Shown here piece after piece: positions 9,141 to 16,505 of a DNA stretch of 64,000 bases (positions are counted from its first letter, which is position 1; every line of letters starts with the position of its first letter). The stretch comes from Bacteroidales bacterium UBA5833 (GTDB taxonomy: Bacteria > Bacteroidota > Bacteroidia > Bacteroidales > Lentimicrobiaceae): the NCBI GenBank assembly GCA_002433025.1, contig DJGZ01000022.1, positions 1 through 64,000 of the forward strand. The letters are read 5' to 3'. The notes beneath the pieces are model-generated. The model made no database searches and was not told the DNA's origin. It saw nothing but the letters and a program-made list of their open reading frames with translations. The position numbers were made by a program, and so were the translations under genes.

Positions 9141-11318
9141 ATGAGAAAACTTCTCTTTACACTAATGATGCTGGTATCCCTGAGTTTGGGGATGCGCGCG
9201 GGAAATCCGCCTGATGAAGGCATGTGGCTGCCGATGTTCGTTGAAAGGCTTAACTACACCGACATGCAGAAAATGGGGCTGAAACTCTCCCCTCAGGAAA
9301 TTTACGACATCAACAACGCCAGCCTGAAAGACGCCATTGTAAGCCTTGGCGGAGGCTTTTGCACTGCCGAAGTGGTATCCCCGAAAGGGCTGCTGTTTAC
9401 CAACCACCACTGTGCGTATGATGCAATCCAGAAGCACAGTTCCATCGAACACGATTACCTTACCGATGGTTTCTGGGCACGCAGCCTGGAGGAAGAGTTG
9501 CCCAATGAAGGCCTTACCGCCTCTTTCCTGGTGAAGATGGATGATGTAACCAAATTCGTGCTCGAAAAGGTTAAACCTGAAATGAGCGAAAGCGAACGCA
9601 GCGCGACCATCTCTAAAGTCATTGAAATTCTTAAAGATGAAGCTTCTGAAAATGGCCGGTATGAAGTTGCTGTCAGAGGTTTCTACAATGGCAACGAATA
9701 TTATCGTTTTGTTTATGAGGTATATAAGGATGTCCGTCTGGTAGGAGCGCCCCCGTCAGCCATAGGCAAATTCGGCGGTGATACCGATAACTGGATGTGG
9801 CCGCGCCACACCGGTGATTTCAGTATTCTCAGAATTTATTCGGGACCTGACGGCAAACCGGCGGAATACTCAAAGGAGAACATTCCCCTCAAGCCAAAAC
9901 ACTTCCTGAAAATATCGGTTGACGGCGTTGAACGCGAAGATTTCGCCATGATCTGGGGTTACCCCGGCTCTACCGACCGCTACCGCACTTCTCACGGCAT
10001 TCAGGCTACCCTCAGCGACATCAATCCGGCCATCATCAAGGTCGGCGGCCGCATTCTGGAGATTATGAAGGCCGATATGGATAAGAGTGATGAGGTCAGG
10101 ATTAAATACGCTTCAAACTACGCCGGCCTGGCAAACTTCTGGAAAAACAAAATCGGGGAAAGCCGCGGTTTGAAACGCCTGAATGTTTACGATAAGAAAA
10201 AAGCCATTGAAGATCATTTCAGCAATTGGGTGAATGCCGATGAAAGCCGCAGGGAAATTTACGGCAATGTGCTTCAGGATCTGACCGATGCTTACGCCCA
10301 GTATGCCGAAATGAACTACAACAAGCGCCTCTGGAATTTCCAGCTGTCGCTGTTCGGATCGCAAATGATGCAATTCCCTCTGCAAACACAGGGGATCATC
10401 AACATCCTGAAAAGCGGACAGAAAGGTGAAGAGCTGAAAGCCTCCCTGGCGCCGTTTTATGCCATGGGCGAAGAACAGTTCAAAAACTATCATGCGCCCA
10501 CCGAAGAAAAAATATTTGCCGCCATCCTCGAAATGTACCGGCAGGATATCCCCGCGGATGAACTTCCTGATATTTACAACCTGATCGACAAAAAGTACAA
10601 AGGCGATGTCAACCTCTTTGCCCGCAAGGTATTTGAAACATCTGTGCTCACCACGCCCGAAAAGTACAATGCTTTTCTGGCAAAACCCTCCATCAAGGTA
10701 TTTGAAAAAGACCTGGCCTACAAAACCACCAATTCATTCTACAACGCATTTATGACACAAAACATGAATGCAGGCCCGGTAAATGAGAAGTTGAGAAAAG
10801 CCCAGCGTCTTTTCGTGGACGGACTCCGCAAGGCAAACCCCGACAAGGTGTATTATCCGGATGCAAACTCCACCATGCGCGTAACCTACGGCAAAGTACT
10901 CGATTATTACCCGGCCGATGCTGTTCATTACGACTACGTTACTTACATGGAAGGCATACTTGAAAAAGAAGATCCTACCAATGAGGAATTCATTGTCCCT
11001 GTAAAACTGAAGGAACTCCTTGAGAAGAAAGACTTCGGCAAGTGGGCAGACAAAGACGGCAAGCTGGTGGTAAACTTTTTAAGTCACAACGATATTACCG
11101 GTGGAAATTCGGGCAGCCCGGTGCTGAACGGCAAAGGAGACCTGATTGGTATCGCCTTCGATGGCAACTGGGAGGCCATGAGCGGCGACATTGCCTTTGA
11201 ACCTGAGTTGCAGCGAACCATCAGTGTTGACATACGCTATGTAATGTTTATCATCGATAAATACGCCGAAGCGCATAACCTGCTCGATGAAATGGTGTTT
11301 GTCAAAACCAGGTACTAA
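9141..11318 (+). CDS. dpp7: S46 family dipeptidyl peptidase, DPP7 type
   Basis: A 725-residue exopeptidase that removes dipeptides from the N-terminus of oligopeptides in the periplasm. The start at 9141 begins the signal peptide (MRKLLFTLMMLVSLSLGMRA); an in-frame ATG at 9048 would add 31 residues with no signal character. The mature chain opens with the family hallmark DEGMWLPMFVERLNY. The chymotrypsin-like triad can be placed at the NHHC motif (His89/90), Asp226 in HTGDF and Ser657 in GGNSGSP. The specificity position 18 residues after the Ser is Gly (FDGN), as in DPP7 with broad hydrophobic/aliphatic P1 preference, rather than the Arg of the Asp/Glu-specific DPP11. A second S46 gene occurs at 27951-30164. 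Confidence 0.92.
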   Translation: MRKLLFTLMMLVSLSLGMRAGNPPDEGMWLPMFVERLNYTDMQKMGLKLSPQEIYDINNASLKDAIVSLGGGFCTAEVVSPKGLLFTNHHCAYDAIQKHSSIEHDYLTDGFWARSLEEELPNEGLTASFLVKMDDVTKFVLEKVKPEMSESERSATISKVIEILKDEASENGRYEVAVRGFYNGNEYYRFVYEVYKDVRLVGAPPSAIGKFGGDTDNWMWPRHTGDFSILRIYSGPDGKPAEYSKENIPLKPKHFLKISVDGVEREDFAMIWGYPGSTDRYRTSHGIQATLSDINPAIIKVGGRILEIMKADMDKSDEVRIKYASNYAGLANFWKNKIGESRGLKRLNVYDKKKAIEDHFSNWVNADESRREIYGNVLQDLTDAYAQYAEMNYNKRLWNFQLSLFGSQMMQFPLQTQGIINILKSGQKGEELKASLAPFYAMGEEQFKNYHAPTEEKIFAAILEMYRQDIPADELPDIYNLIDKKYKGDVNLFARKVFETSVLTTPEKYNAFLAKPSIKVFEKDLAYKTTNSFYNAFMTQNMNAGPVNEKLRKAQRLFVDGLRKANPDKVYYPDANSTMRVTYGKVLDYYPADAVHYDYVTYMEGILEKEDPTNEEFIVPVKLKELLEKKDFGKWADKDGKLVVNFLSHNDITGGNSGSPVLNGKGDLIGIAFDGNWEAMSGDIAFEPELQRTISVDIRYVMFIIDKYAEAHNLLDEMVFVKTRY

Positions 11319-11351
11319 TCCTGACAATAACAGCTTTTATTCTAATGAGAA

Positions 11352-11384
11352 AAAATCCGGAGTGGTTGCACCGCTCCGGATTTT
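11352..11384 (+). terminator. Rho-independent terminator after the S46 peptidase gene
   Basis: An 11-bp stem (AAAATCCGGAG / CTCCGGATTTT) with an 11-nt loop, beginning 33 bases after the S46 stop codon and running into a T-rich tract. The A-rich 5' arm and T-rich 3' arm would let it work in both directions. Confidence 0.8.
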
Positions 11385-11477
11385 CGTTTATTTTAGGCCG
11401 TTTAAAACAACCTGTCTGTCACTTTCCAAAAACAAAGCTTAGCTGTCAACGTTTAATATCCCTTCCAGACCCTCCTG

Positions 11478-13445
11478 ATGAAACAGAAATTCATTATCCT
11501 GTTTGCCTGTTTGGTTTTAACGGCAGTTTCAGTATCCGGACAACAGAAAATAACCGACAGCCTTGAAAGGGCGATAAGAACCGGAGCCGTAAAGGATACG
11601 AACCGCATCAACGCTTTAAACCGGCTGGCAATCACCTACTGGTACAGCAACAGTGAACGTGCGCTCAACCTCAGCCGCGAAGCGGTAAGGCTCTCCACCG
11701 AAATTGGCTTTGACCGCGGGCTGGCGGTTGCCAGTAATATTCTGGGCGTGGCATTCGACATTATTTCCGAGTTTGACAGCGCGCTGTTTTACTATGAAAA
11801 AGCTGCGCATTTAAGCCGTAAAACCGGCTATAACGTGATTCTTGCCAGTGCCCTGAACAATACGGGAATGGTATATCAAAACAGGGGGGATTATAAAAAG
11901 GCGATTTCGGCCTATCTGGATGCGCTGCGGATTTTTGAAAAACTCGAAGACCAGAAAGGTATTGGAAATACCTATAACAATCTAGGGCTGGTTTATCTAG
12001 ACCTGAAGCAATACCGTCAAGCGCTTGAATATCATAATAAAGCGCTCTCAATTCGCGAAAAAGCAGGCGATAAATATGGCATCGGCGCTTCACTGACCAA
12101 CCTGGGGCTGGCCTGGTCTAATCTTAAGGATGATGACAAGGCATTGAATTATTATGAACGTTCCCTTAAAATCAAGGAGGAAATCGGCGATAAATACGGC
12201 CTTGGTATTCTGCTTAACAATATGGCCATCATTTACCAGGATAAAAATGAGCTGGACAATGCGCTTGGCATGTATGCCAAATCGGAGAACTATCACCGGC
12301 AGATCGGGGATTTGCACGGGCTGATCTATACCTTCATCAATACTGCCACGGTGCTGAACAAACAGGGAAAATTCAACCGTTCAGCGATAGTCCTTGATTC
12401 TGCCATGTATTATGCACGGGAGGTAAAATCGCTTTCGCGGATGGCCAAAGTGCTGGAAGCATATTCCTATTTCTACGGTAAAACGGGGAATTACATGAAA
12501 GCATGGAAGACGATGCTGACCCTGGATTCAATCAAGGACAGCCTGTATTCCGAAGGCATGAGAGAAAATATTGCCGAAATGAAGGCAAAATATGAAATTG
12601 AAAAAAGTGAGCATGAAATAGCGTTTCTCAATCAGCAGAACGAAATGAAGGGCCTTCAGTTGCAGACTGCGCGCATCAGGCAAAGGAACAGCCTGCTGAT
12701 CGCAGGGTTTATGCTGCTGGTTGTGCTCTCCGGGATGGCTTTCTGGCTGGTAAAAAGCAGGTACAAATCCAAAATGCGGCTCGAACATGAAAAACGGCTC
12801 ATACAGAAAGAAGCCTTTGCTGCAATAATAAATGCAGAGGAGAACGAGCGCAAGCGCATTGCCATGGAGTTGCATGACGGGCTTGGGCAGTTGCTATCTG
12901 CGGCAAAATTAAATGTATCGGTGCTTGAAGATGCAACCTCGGATGAAGACCGTCTGGCTGTTGACAATGCCGGAAACCTCATTGACCAGGCGATCACCGA
13001 CCTCAGGAATATCTCGCACAACCTGATGCCATCGGCCCTGATCCGGCTTGGCCTCGTTGCGGCCATCAACGATATGGCCGAAAAAATCAACTCCGGCAGG
13101 CAGGTGGTCATGAAAATTACAGCCGAAGGGCTTGAAAGCCGGCTGCCCGGCAATCTGGAAATAGCCATTTACCGGGTAATTCAGGAATCCGTAAATAACA
13201 TCCTGAAACATGCCGGAGCAAAAAACATCCTTGTCGACCTCAGGTACCAAAACGAAAATCTCGATCTGTCCATTGCTGACGACGGCAAGGGAATGCCGGA
13301 AACTTCCGCCCCGGATGCCGGAAAAGGCATAGGATGGGACGACATACGCAGCAGGGTTTCTCTCTTCAACGGCCGGATGAACCTCTACTCTGAACCCGGA
13401 AAAGGAACCCGTCTGAATATTAACTTCACAAAATTAGCATTATGA
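11478..13445 (+). CDS. TPR-repeat sensor histidine kinase (HisKA_3 / NarX-like)
   Basis: A 655-residue protein. A signal sequence (1-21, ending VSGQ) is followed by tetratricopeptide repeats (about 45-360, with repeated patterns such as GIGNTYNNLGLVYLDLKQYR) that would lie in the periplasm. Next come a helical segment, a transmembrane helix at about 406-426, a coiled coil, the HisKA_3 dimerisation domain with the H-box ELHDGLGQLL (His466) and a HATPase_c domain with NILKHA (N-box), DDGKGMP and a Gly-rich end (GKGTRLNI). The protein should sense an extracytoplasmic or lipoprotein-borne cue and phosphorylate the response regulator encoded next; stop and start codons overlap (ATGA), indicating translational coupling. 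Confidence 0.9.
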   Translation: MKQKFIILFACLVLTAVSVSGQQKITDSLERAIRTGAVKDTNRINALNRLAITYWYSNSERALNLSREAVRLSTEIGFDRGLAVASNILGVAFDIISEFDSALFYYEKAAHLSRKTGYNVILASALNNTGMVYQNRGDYKKAISAYLDALRIFEKLEDQKGIGNTYNNLGLVYLDLKQYRQALEYHNKALSIREKAGDKYGIGASLTNLGLAWSNLKDDDKALNYYERSLKIKEEIGDKYGLGILLNNMAIIYQDKNELDNALGMYAKSENYHRQIGDLHGLIYTFINTATVLNKQGKFNRSAIVLDSAMYYAREVKSLSRMAKVLEAYSYFYGKTGNYMKAWKTMLTLDSIKDSLYSEGMRENIAEMKAKYEIEKSEHEIAFLNQQNEMKGLQLQTARIRQRNSLLIAGFMLLVVLSGMAFWLVKSRYKSKMRLEHEKRLIQKEAFAAIINAEENERKRIAMELHDGLGQLLSAAKLNVSVLEDATSDEDRLAVDNAGNLIDQAITDLRNISHNLMPSALIRLGLVAAINDMAEKINSGRQVVMKITAEGLESRLPGNLEIAIYRVIQESVNNILKHAGAKNILVDLRYQNENLDLSIADDGKGMPETSAPDAGKGIGWDDIRSRVSLFNGRMNLYSEPGKGTRLNINFTKLAL

Positions 13446-14107
13446 ACGAGGAAGAAAACAAAATATATACCGTGCTGATCGCCGACGACCACCAGATGTT
13501 TGTGGATGGGCTGAAAGCGTTGCTCAGAAAGGAAAAATTAATTCAGGTTATCGGGGAAGTCAGCAATGGCACGGATGCACTGGAAGCTATCAGGAAAAAA
13601 CAGCCCGATCTGCTGATCACCGACATCAGCATGCCCGGCCTGTCGGGGGTCGAACTGGCACGCGAAGTGAAAAGCCGGTACCCCGAAGTTAAGATCCTTG
13701 TTCTGTCAATGTATAATGATCGTGAGATTGTCAGCGAGATATTGATGTCGGAAGCGGAGGGGTATATTCTCAAGAACACCGGCAGGCAGGAACTCAGTAA
13801 TGCCATCAGCAGGATTCTGGGCAACAGCACCTATTACAGCAACGAAGTGCTGAATATTATGATGACAAGGCTGAAGAAACAGAAAAAAGCCGAGAAAAAT
13901 ACTGCCCTGCTCACCGCCAGGGAAACAGAAATCATTAAACTGATCATGGAGGAATATTCGAGTGAAGAGATTGCGGAAAAATTATTTATCAGTAAAAGAA
14001 CCGTTGATACGCACCGGAAAAATATCATTCAGAAAACCAATACCCGAACCCTGGTAGGCCTGCTAAAATTTGCAATCGAAAACAACCTTGCAGAGCTAAA
14101 TCAGTAG
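13442..14107 (+). CDS. NarL/FixJ-type response regulator
   Basis: A 221-residue regulator with an N-terminal receiver domain (acidic pair Asp15-Asp16, phospho-acceptor Asp61 in LITDISMPG, later LSMY and the Lys-containing YILKNT) and a C-terminal LuxR-type helix-turn-helix (about 155-215; LTARETEIIKLIMEEYSSEE...SKRTVDTHRKNI). It is the cognate partner of the overlapping TPR histidine kinase. Its targets are not evident, but the next gene, a stand-alone LuxR-type protein with a very similar recognition helix (RTVETHRKNI), is a candidate partner or target. Confidence 0.92.
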   Translation: MNEEENKIYTVLIADDHQMFVDGLKALLRKEKLIQVIGEVSNGTDALEAIRKKQPDLLITDISMPGLSGVELAREVKSRYPEVKILVLSMYNDREIVSEILMSEAEGYILKNTGRQELSNAISRILGNSTYYSNEVLNIMMTRLKKQKKAEKNTALLTARETEIIKLIMEEYSSEEIAEKLFISKRTVDTHRKNIIQKTNTRTLVGLLKFAIENNLAELNQ

Positions 14108-14162
14108 CAATGCTTAGCCCGAATACCTAAATCTCTGTATACTTTGCTGTATTTGTGATGGT

Positions 14163-14170
14163 TAGCTTTG
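14163..14170 (+). promoter_or_regulatory. -7 box TAGCTTTG before the stand-alone LuxR-type gene
   Basis: An exact match to the Bacteroidetes -7 consensus TAnnTTTG, 18 bases before the ATG at 14189, giving a very short leader. A TTTG at 14143-14146 could be the -33 element, although the 16-base spacing is short. Confidence 0.5.
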
Positions 14171-14188
14171 CGCTATAACCCCACATCC

Positions 14189-14506
14189 ATGAACAAATAC
14201 ATATATACTGCGCAGATTACCCCGCGCGAAAAGGAAATACTGCGGCTCGTTGCCCTGGATCACAGTTCAACAGAGATCTCCGCATTGCTTGGTATCAGCT
14301 TACGCACCGTTGAAACCCACCGGAAGAATATCATCAGGAAGATCAGCAATAACTCCCTGTCCGCATTAACCAGGCATGCGATTAAACTCGGGTTGCTTGA
14401 TGAATATATCTACATACCTGCACCTGCAAACAAGAGAAAAGCAAAACTGCCTGAAGCAACCGCAAGAAGCAGGCGAAGGTCGGAAATACCGGGTAATACT
14501 TACTAA
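14189..14506 (+). CDS. Stand-alone LuxR-type HTH protein (no receiver domain)
   Basis: A 105-residue protein made almost only of a LuxR/GerE-type DNA-binding domain (about 10-70: ITPREKEILRLVALDHSSTE, then RTVETHRKNIIRK) followed by a basic tail (KRKAKLPEATARSRRRS). The ATG at 14189 is preferred because the domain begins right after it and a -7 box lies just upstream. There is no receiver, sensor or transmembrane part, so activity must be set by expression level or by partners. The recognition helix is very similar to that of the neighbouring response regulator, suggesting origin from it and possible competition for the same sites or heterodimerisation. Confidence 0.8.
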   Translation: MNKYIYTAQITPREKEILRLVALDHSSTEISALLGISLRTVETHRKNIIRKISNNSLSALTRHAIKLGLLDEYIYIPAPANKRKAKLPEATARSRRRSEIPGNTY

Positions 14507-14525
14507 AAATACCGTCTGATAGGCA

Positions 14526-14556
14526 TTTGAGGGTCAACCTATCCGCAATAATTTTG
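14526..14556 (+). promoter_or_regulatory. Bacteroidetes-type promoter (-33 TTTG, -7 TAATTTTG)
   Basis: TTTG at 14526-14529 and TAATTTTG at 14549-14556 are separated by 19 bases, the usual arrangement for the primary sigma factor of Bacteroidetes. The promoter faces the lipoprotein gene at 14608. Confidence 0.72.
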
Positions 14557-14607
14557 TTATAAACCAAACAATCACTCAATCATTCAATAACCAAAACTAA
14601 TCCAAAC

Positions 14608-15360
14608 ATGTTGAAATCAAAATTCCCTTCACTACTCGCCAGCCTTACATTATTGGCCATTCTGCTTGTTTCATGCGACAAAAAAGAAGATGAAACGCCA
14701 CAGAACAACAACCAGACTCCTGCCGAAAACCTGAATTTCAGCGACTCTTATGGGGTATTGGCCGCTGTAAAAACCATCAGTTTTCAATCGGCCGGGGGAT
14801 TTACCATCCCTGTTGAAGTTAATACCGCGGTGGCAGTGTTTGTCCCCACCCCGGGCGCAACCACGTTTGCACCTGCCGGCACTGTCAGCATCAATAACAG
14901 CAGCCTGAAAAAATTCGAAAACAACGCCTATGTTTACGACAATCTGCTCAGCCCCTTGTCATTCAGCGCTGTTCAGTGGAGTGTGAGCGGAGAGGGGGAA
15001 GTTGCGGCATTCGAAAAAACTGTAAACAGAGGGTTTCCCAATTTCAGCGCTTATGCATCAATTCCTGAAACGTTCAGTCTTGCAGCCGGACTCAGTGTCC
15101 CGCTGGGCTCTTCGGTTACAAATGCCGATTCGGTAGTGGTCGTAGTATCAGGCAGTCAGAATGCCGCCGTAAAAACCGTAGCTGCTGCTTCAGCGAATGC
15201 CGTATTCTCGGCCGGTGAACTGTCGAACCTTGGCGCCGGCGCCTCCGGGATGATTTCGGTAACCCCTTACAATTATACCATCGAAACCATTTCAGGACGC
15301 AAATACTACTTCGTAAATCAGTCGAATTACACCAAAATGAATGTAAATGTAACCCAGTAA
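14608..15360 (+). CDS. Secreted lipoprotein of unknown function
   Basis: A 250-residue lipoprotein with lipobox LVSC (Cys23), then an acidic, Asn/Gln-rich linker (about 24-45) and a beta-rich domain without recognisable catalytic residues. It contains many Ala/Val/Ser strands and one ASGMISVTPYNYTIETISG segment near the end. I do not recognise the family. It has its own promoter (14526-14556) and terminator (15403-15428), so it is a single-gene unit lying between two signalling gene groups and may be a target of one of them. Confidence 0.75.
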   Translation: MLKSKFPSLLASLTLLAILLVSCDKKEDETPQNNNQTPAENLNFSDSYGVLAAVKTISFQSAGGFTIPVEVNTAVAVFVPTPGATTFAPAGTVSINNSSLKKFENNAYVYDNLLSPLSFSAVQWSVSGEGEVAAFEKTVNRGFPNFSAYASIPETFSLAAGLSVPLGSSVTNADSVVVVVSGSQNAAVKTVAAASANAVFSAGELSNLGAGASGMISVTPYNYTIETISGRKYYFVNQSNYTKMNVNVTQ

Positions 15361-15402
15361 CCAGAGGTGCAGCATTAAACTGCAGCCACTTCCGTTACTT
15401 TC

Positions 15403-15428
15403 AAAAGCGCCTTTCCCCGGGCGCTTTT
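15403..15428 (+). terminator. Rho-independent terminator after the 14608 lipoprotein gene
   Basis: AAAAGCGCC (15403-15411) pairs with GGCGCTTTT (15420-15428) around an 8-nt loop and is followed by more T residues. It lies about 40 bases after the stop codon. Confidence 0.85.
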
Positions 15429-15447
15429 TCTTTATCGGGCTATTTCT

Positions 15448-15455
15448 TATTTTTG
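15448..15455 (+). promoter_or_regulatory. -7 box TATTTTTG before the GH16 gene
   Basis: An exact TAnnTTTG match 20 bases before the start codon at 15476, directly downstream of the preceding terminator. No clear -33 element is visible. Confidence 0.55.
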
Positions 15456-15475
15456 AATTCCATAACAATCAAACG

Positions 15476-16363
15476 ATGCTGAAACTCCTGAAAACTTTTG
15501 TGCTGACAATGCTGATAACGCACACGGCGCATGCGCAGCATGACACAATTTTAAAGCAGGCTGTTCCCTGCCCCGAAGGAGAATGGCAGCTTGTGTTTTC
15601 GGATGAGTTTGAAGGTGGCCGGCTGAATACAGCAGAATGGATCACCTGGTATCCTTATACCGATGACGGAAGCGACCAATGCGCCTTCTGCCGCACCCAT
15701 GGCAGCGAGGGCCAGGTGTTTCTGGATGAAAATGTGGTGGTATCCGGCGGCTTGCTGAAAATCATCGCGAAAAAAGAAAAAGCCGTGTGGATGGGCGAGG
15801 AACGCGCGCATACATCAGGAATGATTCACTCCAGAAAAGCCTTCGGCCATGGGAAATATGAATTCAGGTGCCGCCTGCCCGAAGGCAACGGATTCTGGCC
15901 GGCTTTATGGACCTTCGGACAGATTTCGGCCGAGATTGACCTGATGGAAGCCGGCATGCAGCATCCCAAAAGGTTTCATACCTCCGTGCATAACTGGCAG
16001 ATAAAAAAAATGGCCCATAAACGGCACCGGCTAAAAACCAGCCCGTCCGACAATTTCCATGTCTTCACCCTGGAATGGGAACCAAACATCATCCGGTTTT
16101 ATATCGATAGTGCCGAAGTATGGCAGCTCCATCGCTTTACCAACCGGAGGGGAAAAAACCTCAGAAAATGTCCGGTCCGCCCGGGCAGGTACCGCACCCA
16201 ACCCGTTTTCCCGCATATAGACGAAAAACTTTACATCATTGTCGGGTTGGGCATAGGCACTGAAAAAACTCCTTTTACAAAATTACCGGGACCTGAAACT
16301 GTCTTCCCCAACCAGATGGAAGTTGATTATTTCAGGTATTATGTCAGAAGGAATAACCGCTGA
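15476..16363 (+). CDS. Glycoside hydrolase family 16 (beta-glucanase-like)
   Basis: A 295-residue secreted enzyme with a signal peptide (about 1-21, ending HAQ). The jelly-roll GH16 domain starts at LVFSDEFEGGRLNTAEW, typical of laminarinase/lichenase-type enzymes, and carries the catalytic signature EIDLME (Glu153 nucleophile, Asp155, Glu158 acid/base) after the conserved GNGFWPALWTFG. It should hydrolyse beta-1,3- or mixed-linkage glucans, or galactans; the exact substrate cannot be read from the motif. It has no carbohydrate-binding module and no T9SS domain. It is not surrounded by a SusC/D polysaccharide-utilisation locus, but the next gene is a propeller-type sensor kinase, a class that in some Bacteroidetes controls glycan use. 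Confidence 0.88.
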   Translation: MLKLLKTFVLTMLITHTAHAQHDTILKQAVPCPEGEWQLVFSDEFEGGRLNTAEWITWYPYTDDGSDQCAFCRTHGSEGQVFLDENVVVSGGLLKIIAKKEKAVWMGEERAHTSGMIHSRKAFGHGKYEFRCRLPEGNGFWPALWTFGQISAEIDLMEAGMQHPKRFHTSVHNWQIKKMAHKRHRLKTSPSDNFHVFTLEWEPNIIRFYIDSAEVWQLHRFTNRRGKNLRKCPVRPGRYRTQPVFPHIDEKLYIIVGLGIGTEKTPFTKLPGPETVFPNQMEVDYFRYYVRRNNR

Positions 16364-16505
16364 AGAAATAAAACTGATGATCATCCTGATAAAAATGCAC
16401 CTGTAACTCAGACTGAAAAAACCAGCATAAATAATAAATCAAAACCACCGCTGATATGACTGATCCTTCATAAGATTCTTCTCCTTACCTTTACCCGGAA
16501 ATAAA

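Noticed and set aside
12656..13168. 170-codon antisense frame in the TPR kinase gene
   Set aside because: Shadow of a real gene on the other strand; the kinase frame has clear H-box and ATPase motifs, the antisense frame has none.
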